64,000 nt of DNA from Lysobacter sp. TY2-98 (GTDB taxonomy: Bacteria > Pseudomonadota > Gammaproteobacteria > Xanthomonadales > Xanthomonadaceae): the NCBI RefSeq assembly GCF_003367355.1, contig NZ_CP031413.1, positions 806,001-870,000 on the forward strand, given 5' to 3'. The notes below the pieces were generated by a model. That model had not been told where the DNA came from and searched no databases. It worked only from the letters and a program-made list of their open reading frames with translations. A program made the position numbers and the translations under genes. Numbering within the stretch: the first letter of the stretch is position 1; each line of letters opens with the position of its first letter. Shown one piece after another: positions 55,960 through 64,000 of the stretch.

Positions 55960-56838
55960 TCAGTGCGCGCGTTCCACGGCAAGACGTGCGAGCGAGCGCA
56001 ACGGCGCTGCCGCGTCACCGAACGCATCCAGCGCACCCGACATCGACGCCGTCAGGTCCGCGAGCCGTAGACGCGACGCATCGAGACCCAGCAGCGTGGG
56101 GAACGTCGCCTTGTCCTGCGCGAGGTCCTTGCCGGCGGTCTTGCCGAGCTGCGCCGTATCGGCTTCGACGTCGAGGATGTCGTCGCGCACCTGGAAGGCG
56201 AGGCCGAGCGCGTCGGCGAAGGCGTCGAGATGGGCGCGGGCTTCGGCATCGGCGCGACCGCTGATCGCACCCATGCGCACGGCGGCGCGGATCAGCGCGC
56301 CGGTCTTCATCGCATGCAGCCGTTCGAGCGCGGCCACGTCGACGTCCGCGCTGCGGCCGGTGGCGTCGAGATCCAGCGCCTGGCCGCCACACATGCCAAC
56401 GGCGCCGGACGCGCCGGCAAGTTCGCGAACCAGCGCGATGGCGATGTCCGCATCGGCGCGCGCGTGGGCGAGCGCGTCGAACGCCAGCGACTGCAGCGCG
56501 TCCCCGGCGAGCACGGCGGTGGCTTCGTCGAAGGCGACGTGCACCGTCGGCTGGCCGCGACGCAGCGCGTCGTCGTCCATCGATGGCAGATCGTCGTGCA
56601 CGAGCGAATACGCGTGGATCAGTTCGACCGCCACCGCCGAGGCGAGCAGCGCGTCCTCGTCGGCGTCGAACAGCGCACCCGTCGCGAGCACCAGCAGCGG
56701 GCGCATGCGCTTGCCGCCGAGCAGCACGGCATGGCGCATGGCGTCGCGCAGGCGCGGCGGGGCGTCGGGGAGGTCGAGCGCCTGGTCCAGCGCGGCGTCG
56801 ATGCGCCTGCGCCAGGCGTCCAGGCGGGCGTCATGCAT
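55960..56838 (-). CDS. ispA: polyprenyl (farnesyl) diphosphate synthase
   Basis: Condenses isopentenyl diphosphate with allylic diphosphates to make farnesyl diphosphate. The 292-residue protein has [14 protein letters not shown] near residue 41, the first Asp-rich motif [10 protein letters not shown] near 80, [12 protein letters not shown] near 150 and the second Asp-rich motif [13 protein letters not shown] near 214. Its start overlaps the end of xseB by eight bases, as in the xseB-ispA pair of many proteobacteria. No dxs follows here. Confidence 0.96.
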   Translation of the reverse strand: MHDARLDAWRRRIDAALDQALDLPDAPPRLRDAMRHAVLLGGKRMRPLLVLATGALFDADEDALLASAVAVELIHAYSLVHDDLPSMDDDALRRGQPTVHVAFDEATAVLAGDALQSLAFDALAHARADADIAIALVRELAGASGAVGMCGGQALDLDATGRSADVDVAALERLHAMKTGALIRAAVRMGAISGRADAEARAHLDAFADALGLAFQVRDDILDVEADTAQLGKTAGKDLAQDKATFPTLLGLDASRLRLADLTASMSGALDAFGDAAAPLRSLARLAVERAH

Positions 56839-57094
56839 CGGGCGCGGCGGCGTCCGGATACGGCTGGGCCGTCGACGGATCCTGCGGGTCGGTGAGCAGG
56901 CGCACGCGCATCTCGGCTTCTTCGAGCGCGGTCTGGCAGCGCCGGTACAGGCCCACGCCTTGCTCGTACGCGGCCAACGACTCGTCGAGCGAGAGGTCGC
57001 CCTGTTCCATCTTCTCGACCAGCTGTTCGAGCGCGTCGAGCGAGCGCTCGAAATCGGCGACGGGGGAGGGTTCGGTGGCTTCTTTGCGCGGCAT
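56831..57094 (-). CDS. xseB: exodeoxyribonuclease VII small subunit
   Basis: Small subunit of exonuclease VII, which degrades single-stranded DNA. The start at 57094 (MPRKEATEP) gives 87 residues. The helical-hairpin core is [48 protein letters not shown] in pieces, the family signature. The Pro/Ala-rich tail overlaps the ispA start. xseA is not in this window. Confidence 0.95.
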   Translation of the reverse strand: MPRKEATEPSPVADFERSLDALEQLVEKMEQGDLSLDESLAAYEQGVGLYRRCQTALEEAEMRVRLLTDPQDPSTAQPYPDAAAPDA

Positions 57095-57176
57095 GGGGGA
57101 AGTGTGGCGGCGGGCGCGGGGCAGGGTCAATGCGACGGAAGTGTTGCCTCAGCCACGTCGCATGCGGGTGACGCGC

Positions 57177-58463
57177 TCAGGCGGGGACTGTCCACACGAC
57201 GCGGGAGCCACGCGCGTCGAGCAGGCGAGCCAGCGCATCGCCGACGACGCGGTCGCCCGCGGCCCAGACCGTGTCGTCCACGACCAGCAGTGGCAGCTGC
57301 TCGCGGATCCACGGTGCGATGCCTGCGTCGCGCAGCGCGTCCTTCAGGGCGTGGTGGTGCGTGCGACCGGCCAGGCGAATGCGTTCGCCGCCGCGGCGTG
57401 CGCGGACGCGGGCGTTCGCAGGCAGCTCGACCGGCGGGTCGAGCGCGAGCCGGCCGCCATTCGGCAGCACGAGCGGCACGAGTCCGTCCCACGTGACGTC
57501 GAACGTCGCGTCGAGCGGCGCAACGAGCCGCGAGGCGCGCAGGCGATCGCGCCACGCGCGAGCCGTGGCGCCGTGCCAATCGAAACGCGCCTGCGCGTCG
57601 TCGCGCGCATCGAGCAGATCACGCGTGATGCGTTCGACACCGTTTGCAGGCAACGGTGGGAGGCCGAGCCCCGCGATCCAGCGACGCAGCACGCGTGCGC
57701 GCGCGTCGGGCGAGAGTGCGCGCAACGCGGGAATCGATAAGGTGTCCGTCGAGTCGAGTGTGCAGGCCGCCAGCGATGCCACGTCGTCGCCCTGCAGCTG
57801 CGACGAGGCTTGCGCCGCGAGTGCGGCGGAGCGCGCCAGCGCGGCATCGACAGATGGCCAACGCTGGCGGAGGAGCGGCATCACCTGCTCACGCAGGAAA
57901 ACGCGGTCGAGCGACGCGTCGCCGTTGCTGGGATCGGCAAGCCACTTCAAACCGTGCGCGTTCGCATAGGTCCGCAGCGTTTCGCGCGACACCGCGAGCC
58001 ACGGGCGCCACACGACGCCTCGCGCAAGCGGACGCAGCGGGCTCATCGCCGCGAGGCCATCGACACCGGATGCACGCAACGCGCGCAGCAGGAACGTTTC
58101 GGCCTGGTCGTCGCGGTGGTGCGCGAGGGCAAGATGCTCGCCGGCGCGAAGATGGCCGGCGAATGCGGCATACCGCGCTTCGCGCGCGGCGCCTTCGCGT
58201 CCGAGTCCGGACGCGCGCACGTCGACTTGCACGACGTCGACCTCGACGCCGCACTGCGCACCGACGGCAATGCAGTGCGCGGCCCAGTCGTCCGCATCGG
58301 CCTGCATGCCGTGGTGCACGTGCAGTGCGCGCAGGCCACGCGTGCGAATGCGTGCGTCTGTCGCGAGCGCATGGAGCAGCGCCGTGGAATCGAGTCCACC
58401 GCTGAATCCCACGCACACCGGTGCGTCGACGATGGGATCGAAAGGCGGTGCGGCACGGGTCAT
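57177..58463 (-). CDS. tilS: tRNA(Ile)-lysidine synthetase
   Basis: Attaches lysine to cytidine 34 of the CAU-anticodon tRNA-Ile so that it reads AUA. The 428-residue protein has the PP-loop VGFSGGLDSTALLHAL near residue 20, HVHHGMQADADDW, LALAHHRDDQAETFLLRALRGSG-like residues near 130, and C-terminal substrate-binding domains (RARRGGERIRLAGRTHHHALKDALRDAGIAPW). The start is ATG 58463; a further ATG 27 bases upstream lacks family support. It follows accA on the same strand, as in many gammaproteobacteria. Confidence 0.96.
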   Translation of the reverse strand: MTRAAPPFDPIVDAPVCVGFSGGLDSTALLHALATDARIRTRGLRALHVHHGMQADADDWAAHCIAVGAQCGVEVDVVQVDVRASGLGREGAAREARYAAFAGHLRAGEHLALAHHRDDQAETFLLRALRASGVDGLAAMSPLRPLARGVVWRPWLAVSRETLRTYANAHGLKWLADPSNGDASLDRVFLREQVMPLLRQRWPSVDAALARSAALAAQASSQLQGDDVASLAACTLDSTDTLSIPALRALSPDARARVLRRWIAGLGLPPLPANGVERITRDLLDARDDAQARFDWHGATARAWRDRLRASRLVAPLDATFDVTWDGLVPLVLPNGGRLALDPPVELPANARVRARRGGERIRLAGRTHHHALKDALRDAGIAPWIREQLPLLVVDDTVWAAGDRVVGDALARLLDARGSRVVWTVPA

Positions 58464-58550
58464 GCCGGAATGCTGCCACGCGTCTTGCAAAGGACGAAGC
58501 CCGACACGATGGAGAGCGGCGATGTCGGTCGACGCGTGTCGACCCTGCGA

Positions 58551-59510
58551 TTACGCGGCTTCGTACGCGCCGTAACCGCGCAGGCGCTGGTAACGACGCT
58601 CGAGCAAGGTATCGGCGGGAAGGCCTGACAGCGCATCGAGCTCGTTGATCAGCACCGTCTTCAGGCGCTTGGCCATCTGGCGCGGATTGCGGTGCGCGCC
58701 GCCCGTGGGTTCGCGCACCACCTTGTCCACCAGACCCAGCGACTTCAGGCGCGACGCGGTGAGGCCCAGCTGTTCGGCGGCGTCCTTGGCCTTGTCGGCC
58801 GACTTCCAGAGGATCGACGCGCAGCCTTCCGGCGAGATCACCGAGTAGGTGCTGTATTCGAGCATCAGCGTGCGATCGCCGACGCCGATCGCGAGCGCGC
58901 CACCGGAGCCGCCTTCGCCGATCACCGTGCAGACGATCGGGATCTTCAGCTCCGCCATTTCCATCAGGTTGCGCGCGATCGCTTCCGACTGGCCGCGCTC
59001 TTCCGCGCCGACGCCCGGGTACGCGCCCGGCGTGTCGATGAAGGTGAGCAGCGGAAGGCCGAAGCGCTCGGCCATCTTCATCAGGCGCAGCGCCTTGCGG
59101 TAGCCCTCGGGACGCGGCATGCCGAAGTTGCGGCGGATCTTGGACTTGGTGTCGCGGCCCTTCTGGTGGCCGATGATCATCACGCTGCGGCCGTCGATCC
59201 GACCGAGGCCGCCGACGATGGCGGCGTCGTCCGAGAACGCGCGGTCGCCGTGCAGCTCCTGGAACTCGTCGCACATGGCCTCGATGTAGTCGAGGGTGTA
59301 CGGGCGCTGCGGATGGCGGGCGAGTTGCGAGACCTGCCAGGGCGAGAGGTCACGGAAAATCTGCGCGGTGCGCTTGCGCGCCTTGTCCTGCAGGGCCCGG
59401 ATTTCGGCGTCGGCGTTGACCGCATTGCCGTCGCTCGCCTGCCGCAGTTCGGCGATCTTCGCTTCAAGATCGGCGATGGGCTGCTCGAAATCGAGGTAGT
59501 TCGGGTTCAT
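58551..59510 (-). CDS. accA: acetyl-CoA carboxylase carboxyltransferase alpha subunit
   Basis: Alpha half of the carboxyltransferase that makes malonyl-CoA, the first step of fatty-acid synthesis. The start at 59510 ([19 protein letters not shown]) gives 319 residues, the normal length. Crotonase-fold signatures are [34 protein letters not shown] and [27 protein letters not shown], with the oxyanion Gly pair in [11 protein letters not shown] near residue 202. dnaE lies directly upstream (83 bases), the conserved dnaE-accA order. Confidence 0.98.
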   Translation of the reverse strand: MNPNYLDFEQPIADLEAKIAELRQASDGNAVNADAEIRALQDKARKRTAQIFRDLSPWQVSQLARHPQRPYTLDYIEAMCDEFQELHGDRAFSDDAAIVGGLGRIDGRSVMIIGHQKGRDTKSKIRRNFGMPRPEGYRKALRLMKMAERFGLPLLTFIDTPGAYPGVGAEERGQSEAIARNLMEMAELKIPIVCTVIGEGGSGGALAIGVGDRTLMLEYSTYSVISPEGCASILWKSADKAKDAAEQLGLTASRLKSLGLVDKVVREPTGGAHRNPRQMAKRLKTVLINELDALSGLPADTLLERRYQRLRGYGAYEAA

Positions 59511-59593
59511 GCGGGACCGGCGGGGTGAAAGGCGGGCAGTGTAGCGGGTGAGGGCGGAAACCTGCCCACCGGGACCGTATGGTCGGAGCGGCG

Positions 59594-62500
59594 CTAGTGC
59601 GCCCAGGGCTTCGAGAGCGAGGCTTTCACCGTGACGACGCCGGGTGTCGCCCGCAACGCCTCCATGAGGTCGGGGCTCAGGCGCACGCCCTGCGCGCCGT
59701 CGAGGTCCACCATGCCGTGCGTGCCGTCCAGCAGCAGGTGCAGGCGCAGCGGCGTGGGGCCCGGGCGGTGCGCGGCCAGCACCGCTTCGACACGCGCCAT
59801 CGTGCCCGGCTGGCGCAAGTCGAGGCGCACCGACAGACGCTGCGCATGGCGTCCGCAGACCTGCGCGAAATCCCAGCAGCGTTGCGCCTTGAGCGCGAAG
59901 CCCCCGGAGAAAGCATCCTCGCGCAGGCCGCCCTGCACGACGAGCAGCTTGTCGCGCCCGATCAGCGACGCATGTTCGGCGTAGGTCTCGGCGAAGAACG
60001 CGCATTCCAGGCGACCCTTGCCGTCCTCGATCTGCACGAAGACCTGCGAGTCGCCCTTCTTGCGGAAGCCGACGACGAGGCCCGCGACGGTCGTCTCCAT
60101 TTCCGGACGCCAGCCGCCGCGACCGCTGTCGGGGCGCCCCGCCCAGATGCGTTCGAGATCGCCGAGGTCGAAGCCGATCAGCGCGTGCACGTCCTCGCGG
60201 TGCGGATCGAACGGATGGCCGCTGAGGTAGTGGCCGAGCGTCTCGCGCTCGTGTTCGAGCAGCTTGCCGACCGGCCACTCGTCGCATTCGGGCAGGTCGA
60301 GATGCAGCGCGGGCGCGGCGGTATCGAAACCGCCGAACAGCGAGACCTGTCCCGCGGCGGTTTCTTTCGCCAGCTGGTCGGTGGCGCGCAGCACCTCGGG
60401 AATCTGGAGGAACAGGCTCGCGCGGTTCTTGCCGATCGCATCGAGCGCGCCGGCCTGCGCCATCGCTTCGAGCGCGCGGCGATTGAGCTTGCCGTCGTCG
60501 GCACGCTGGCAGAGGTCGAGCAGATCGGTGAACGGACCGGCGCGGCGTGCTTCGACGATCGCTTCGCAGACGCCGCGTCCCACGCCTTTCACCGCACCGA
60601 GGCCGTAGCGGATCGTGTCCGGCGTGCGTGCTTCGAACATGTAGGCCGATTCGTTGACGTCCGGCGGCAGCACCGTCATCCCGATGGCGCGTGCCTCGTC
60701 GAGGAAGCCCGTCACCTTGTCGGTGTTGTCCATGTCCGACGACAGCACCGCGGCCATGAACTCGGCCGGGTAGTGCGCCTTCAGCCATGCCGTCTGGTAC
60801 GACACCAGCGCATACGCGGCGGCGTGCGACTTGTTGAAACCGTAGCCCGCGAACTTCTCGAGCAAGTCGAAGATCGGCCCGGACACACGCGGTTCGATGC
60901 CGTGGTGTTCCTTCGCACCGGCTTCGAACTTGACGCGTTCCTTCGCCATCTCCTCGGGCTTCTTCTTGCCCATCGCGCGACGCAGCAGGTCCGCGCCGCC
61001 CAGCGAATAGCCGCCCAGGATCTGCGCGGTCTGCATGACCTGCTCCTGGTAGACGACGACGCCGTACGTGGGCGCGAGCACCGGTTCGAGCAGCGGATGC
61101 GGGAAGACCACGTCCTGGCGTCCGTGCTTTCGCTCGATGAAATCCGGGATCAGGTCCATCGGGCCCGGGCGGTACAGCGACACGAGTGCGATGAGGTCGT
61201 CGAAGCGGTCGGGCTGCGCGCGCTTGAGCAACTCGCGCATGCCGCGCGATTCGAACTGGAACACCGCGACGGTATCGCCGCGCGCGAACACCTCGTACGC
61301 CTTCGCGTCGTCGAGCGGCAGCGTGGTGATGTCCAGCGGTTCGCCGCCTTCCTTCGCGCGCCGCTTGTTGATCGCCTTCACCGCCCAATCGATGATCGTG
61401 AGCGTGCGCAGGCCGAGGAAGTCGAACTTCACCAGGCCGACGGCTTCGACGTCGTCCTTGTCGAACTGCGTGACCGGATTGCGGCCGCGGCCGCCTTCGT
61501 CGTGTTCGGCGAACAGCGGGCAGAAGTCGCTCAACGGCGACGGTGCGATCACCACGCCGCCGGCGTGTTTGCCGGCGTTGCGCGTCAGGTCCTCGAGCGA
61601 GAGCGCGAGATCCATCAGGTCGCGCACGTCGTCTTCGGCGCGGTAACGCGTGATCAGTTCCTGCGACGCGAGCTCGGGATCCTTCTTCGATGCATCCGAC
61701 TGACCGAGGGCGTCTTCGAGACCGATGCCGAGCGTGTTTGGAATCAGCTTCGCGATGCCGTCGACCATGCCGTACGGATGGCCGAGCACGCGGCCGCAGT
61801 CGCGCACTGCCGCCTTCGCCGCCATCGTGCCGTACGTGATGATCTGCGAGACGCGGTCGCGGCCGTACTTGCGCGCGACGTAGTCGATGACTTCGTCACG
61901 GCGATCCATGCAGAAGTCGATGTCGAAGTCGGGCATCGACACGCGTTCGGGATTGAGGAACCGCTCGAACAGCAGGTCGTAGGGCAGGGGATCGAGATCG
62001 GTGATGCCGAGCGCCCACGCAACCAGCGAACCCGCACCGGAACCACGACCCGGACCGACGGGAATGCCCTGCTGCTTACCCCAATTGATGAAGTCCGCAA
62101 CGATCAGGAAGTAGCCGGGAAACCCCATCTTGATGATGACGTCGAGCTCGGTCTCCAGACGCGACGTGTACTCGTTCGTGGTGCGGCCGTCCGACGGCGG
62201 CACCTTCTCGAGACGCTTGGCCAGACCGTCGCGCGCGGTGTTGCGCAGCCACGACTCGATGGTGTGTTCGCTCGGCACCGGAAACGCGGGGAGCGCGTAT
62301 TCGCCGAGCTTCATCTCGACGTTGCAGCGCATGGCCAGCGCATGCGCATTCGCGATCGCGTCGGGCACGTCGGCGAAGAGATCGTCCATCTCCTCGCCGG
62401 AGCGCAGGAACTGCTGCGGACTGTAGTCGCGCGGACGCTTGGGATCGTCGAGCACGCGGCCGGTCGCGATGCAGACGCGCGCCTCGTGCGCTTCGTAGCC

Positions 62501-63112
62501 GGCTTCGTCGACGAAGCGGACGTCGTTGGTCGCGATGACCGGAATCTCGCGCAGCGACGACGCATGCAGCGCGAACGCGTTGAACGCATCCTCGCCCTTG
62601 CGGCCGGTGCGCGTGAGTTCGAGATGCAGCCGGTCGCCCAGCACGTCCTTCCAGTCGACCAGCCAGGCTTCGGCAAGATCGTGGCGGCCGCCGCCAGCGA
62701 GCTGCGCGGCCAGGCTGTCGCGACCCGCGATCGCGAACAGGCTGCCGTTGTCCTCGCGCAGCCAGTCCGGACGCATGGCGACGCCATCGGCGCGATGGCC
62801 TTCCATCCACATGCGCGTGAGCAGGCGCGACAGCGTGAGGTAGCCCTGGCGGTCGCGGCAGAGCAGCGTCATGCGCGAGGGGGACTCGTTGCCGTCGGCG
62901 AGCGCGACGTCGGCGCCGATGATGGGCTTGATGCCCGCCGCTTCCGCCGCCTTGTAGAACTTCACGGCGGCGAAGACGTTGTTGATGTCGGTGATCGCCA
63001 CCGCCGGTTGGCCCAACGCCACGCATCGCTTGATCAACTCGCCGATACGGATCGTCGAGTCGGCGAGCGAGTATTCGCTGTGGAGATGGAGGTGAACGAA
63101 GCGGGACGTCAT
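59594..63112 (-). CDS. dnaE: DNA polymerase III alpha subunit
   Basis: Replicative polymerase, 1172 residues. It has an N-terminal PHP domain (about 1-270; [15 protein letters not shown]), the C-family palm with the catalytic Asp pair in [16 protein letters not shown] near residue 400, [14 protein letters not shown] near 355, [14 protein letters not shown], and the helix-hairpin-helix and OB-fold regions toward the C-terminus ([21 protein letters not shown] near 1030). A TGTTAGGCT promoter-like element lies 40 bases upstream. Together with accA and tilS it forms a typical minus-strand cluster. Confidence 0.98.
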   Translation of the reverse strand: MTSRFVHLHLHSEYSLADSTIRIGELIKRCVALGQPAVAITDINNVFAAVKFYKAAEAAGIKPIIGADVALADGNESPSRMTLLCRDRQGYLTLSRLLTRMWMEGHRADGVAMRPDWLREDNGSLFAIAGRDSLAAQLAGGGRHDLAEAWLVDWKDVLGDRLHLELTRTGRKGEDAFNAFALHASSLREIPVIATNDVRFVDEAGYEAHEARVCIATGRVLDDPKRPRDYSPQQFLRSGEEMDDLFADVPDAIANAHALAMRCNVEMKLGEYALPAFPVPSEHTIESWLRNTARDGLAKRLEKVPPSDGRTTNEYTSRLETELDVIIKMGFPGYFLIVADFINWGKQQGIPVGPGRGSGAGSLVAWALGITDLDPLPYDLLFERFLNPERVSMPDFDIDFCMDRRDEVIDYVARKYGRDRVSQIITYGTMAAKAAVRDCGRVLGHPYGMVDGIAKLIPNTLGIGLEDALGQSDASKKDPELASQELITRYRAEDDVRDLMDLALSLEDLTRNAGKHAGGVVIAPSPLSDFCPLFAEHDEGGRGRNPVTQFDKDDVEAVGLVKFDFLGLRTLTIIDWAVKAINKRRAKEGGEPLDITTLPLDDAKAYEVFARGDTVAVFQFESRGMRELLKRAQPDRFDDLIALVSLYRPGPMDLIPDFIERKHGRQDVVFPHPLLEPVLAPTYGVVVYQEQVMQTAQILGGYSLGGADLLRRAMGKKKPEEMAKERVKFEAGAKEHHGIEPRVSGPIFDLLEKFAGYGFNKSHAAAYALVSYQTAWLKAHYPAEFMAAVLSSDMDNTDKVTGFLDEARAIGMTVLPPDVNESAYMFEARTPDTIRYGLGAVKGVGRGVCEAIVEARRAGPFTDLLDLCQRADDGKLNRRALEAMAQAGALDAIGKNRASLFLQIPEVLRATDQLAKETAAGQVSLFGGFDTAAPALHLDLPECDEWPVGKLLEHERETLGHYLSGHPFDPHREDVHALIGFDLGDLERIWAGRPDSGRGGWRPEMETTVAGLVVGFRKKGDSQVFVQIEDGKGRLECAFFAETYAEHASLIGRDKLLVVQGGLREDAFSGGFALKAQRCWDFAQVCGRHAQRLSVRLDLRQPGTMARVEAVLAAHRPGPTPLRLHLLLDGTHGMVDLDGAQGVRLSPDLMEALRATPGVVTVKASLSKPWAH

Positions 63113-63148
63113 GCAGTCGGGCGGCCGGCCGCGCAGCGGCGGATTTGC

Positions 63149-63157
63149 AGCCTAACA
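63149..63157 (-). promoter_or_regulatory. extended -10 promoter element for dnaE
   Basis: The minus strand reads TGTTAGGCT (TG, one base, TAGGCT), 36 bases before the dnaE ATG. There is no good -35. The hexamer is the same as that before leuS. Confidence 0.35.
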
Positions 63158-63227
63158 GCCGCCCGTCTCAGGGTCAGGACTTGACACCGCCGGCGCGGGC
63201 GCGAAGTGCGCCGCGCGCCACGGTCGT

Positions 63228-63455
63228 TCAGCAGATATGGAAGACATCGGCGGGGGAGTCGGTGTAGTGGGACTCGCGCACCCGGCGGCACTGTGCTTCG
63301 AACGCGGCGGCCTCGGGATCGTCCGACGGCACGAGCGCGCCACGGCGGGCGGCGTCGAGCGCTTCGGCACACTGCAGGCGGCGCGCGATGGCGTCCGGGT
63401 CGGCCGACGGCGCGGACACGTGAAACGCATGAGAGAGGGCGGACAGGACGTTCAT
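63228..63455 (-). CDS. small protein of unknown function
   Basis: A possible 75-residue soluble protein starting MNVLSALSHAFHVSAPSADPDA at ATG 63455, with GGAG about nine bases upstream. Two Cys residues (RLQCAEAL and EAQCRRV) and a C-terminal Cys (DVFHIC) are notable; charged helices fill the middle. I recognise no family. It is divergent from the winged-helix regulator 132 bases away and lies 115 bases upstream of dnaE on the same strand. Confidence 0.55.
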   Translation of the reverse strand: MNVLSALSHAFHVSAPSADPDAIARRLQCAEALDAARRGALVPSDDPEAAAFEAQCRRVRESHYTDSPADVFHIC

Positions 63456-63587
63456 GCTGGTTCTCCATTCGCACCTGACGAGCGGTGCGTGTGCAGAGTC
63501 CCCCAAGGCGCGCGCTGAGTCATGATGCGAAAGTGATGCTTCTCCGATTCATCTCGAAGGTTTGCGAGGGATTCAGGAGCTAGACCG

Positions 63588-64000
63588 ATGACGGCGGATG
63601 GCGTGCCCCCCAACGCCCCCGTCGTCGCAAGCCGCTACTGCTTCGACGACGTCGTGGTCGATCTGAACGCGCGCACCCTGGTGCGTGCCGGCGAAGTGCG
63701 CACCCTCGAGCCCAAGGCGTTCGCCGTGCTCGCGCTGCTTCTGGAGCGGCCGGGCGAGCTGGTGCCGCGCGACGACCTGCTGGACGCAGTCTGGGGACAT
63801 CGCCACGTCACGCCGGGCGTGCTCACCCGTGTCATCGCGCAGCTGCGGCATGCGCTGGACGACGACGCCCAGCACCCGCGCTACATCCAGACCCGGCATG
63901 CGCTCGGTTACAGCTTCATCGGCGAGCTGCGGCCGGACCTCGTGGTGAACGATGCGCCAACCGTGCAGCCGCCGTCGGCGGAAGGCGATGCGCGCGTGTC
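63588..64000 (+). CDS. winged-helix (OmpR/CadC-type) transcriptional regulator, truncated by window end
   Basis: The N-terminal 137 residues of a regulator. The ATG at 63588 has AGGAG about 9 bases upstream. A trans_reg_C winged-helix domain occupies about residues 16-115: YCFDDVVVDLNARTLVRAGE, LEPKAFAVLALLLERPGELVPRDDLLDAVWG and VLTRVIAQLRHALDDDAQHPRYIQTRHALGYSFIG. No receiver domain precedes it, so it is of the CadC/ToxR or TPR-regulator type rather than a response regulator. A Pro/Ala-rich linker begins at the window edge, and whether a membrane helix or sensor repeats follow cannot be seen. Confidence 0.88.
   Translation, partial: MTADGVPPNAPVVASRYCFDDVVVDLNARTLVRAGEVRTLEPKAFAVLALLLERPGELVPRDDLLDAVWGHRHVTPGVLTRVIAQLRHALDDDAQHPRYIQTRHALGYSFIGELRPDLVVNDAPTVQPPSAEGDARV

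Noticed and set aside
58551..61388. Extended accA frame reaching into dnaE
   Set aside because: The frame stays open upstream of accA, but only the part from 59510 matches AccA. The upstream part is dnaE read in another frame.
59579..63184. Open frame of about 1200 codons antisense to dnaE
   Set aside because: It mirrors the dnaE reading frame. In GC-rich coding DNA the antisense frame lacks stops by chance; the translation is Arg/Val/His/Leu-rich with no recognisable domain, while dnaE shows complete polymerase motifs.

Overview
This window looks like ordinary chromosome from a high-GC gammaproteobacterium of the Xanthomonadaceae/Lysobacteraceae group (Lysobacter or a close relative). The base composition is very GC-rich, the third-codon bias is strong, and the housekeeping clusters follow the gammaproteobacterial order: queA-tgt-yajC-secD-secF-suhB-trmJ, leuS-lptE-holA-nadD-rsfS-rlmH, maf-rng-yhdP-tldD-darP-pmbA, and dnaE-accA-tilS with xseB-ispA. 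I could not compare with databases, so the genus is an inference. I see no tRNA, rRNA, CRISPR array, insertion sequence, integrase or prophage gene.

Layout. 1-1060: truncated class III aminotransferase (-). 1250-8708: queuosine enzymes QueA and Tgt, the Sec accessory proteins YajC/SecD/SecF, SuhB (-) and TrmJ. 8811-13794: a periplasmic PhnD-like binding protein overlapping a membrane GGDEF-EAL protein, then ExoD and a CNNM/CBS protein on the minus strand. 14012-17501: Pit phosphate transporter with its PhoU-like partner, a YbjN-like protein, an alkyltransferase-like protein and a rhomboid protease. 17554-21833: two M13 metallopeptidases, one with a damaged active site. 22250-23554: DEAD-box helicase RhlE. 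23654-26460: DUF1501/DUF1800 pair with a small membrane protein. 26734-34725: a long minus-strand run holding a DUF885 hydrolase, a queuosine-precursor transporter, a PQQ-type beta-propeller protein, a DUF502 membrane protein, a Ser/Thr kinase fused to an FGE-like domain, a DUF4442 protein and a CnoX-like thioredoxin. 34800-37489: DUF998, SemiSWEET and a CHASE3-like/GAF/GGDEF protein. 37614-43822: leuS to rlmH. 43872-45699: TonB-like protein, a small hydrophilic protein and a SIMPL protein. 45828-55358: maf to pmbA. 55459-63455: DUF4870, ispA, xseB, tilS, accA, dnaE and a small unknown protein. 63588-end: truncated winged-helix regulator.

How the genes work together. Most encode translation and tRNA modification, protein export, outer-membrane assembly, DNA replication, and fatty-acid and isoprenoid synthesis. 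The accessory interest lies in (i) the binding protein plus GGDEF-EAL module, which may link a periplasmic ligand to c-di-GMP, next to an exopolysaccharide gene; (ii) the degenerate M13 paralogue; (iii) the kinase-FGE fusion; (iv) a possible switchable hairpin directly upstream of secD; and (v) several genes where a -10-like hexamer lies only 6-7 nt before the ATG, as expected for leaderless mRNAs. No clearly new multi-gene system is visible.
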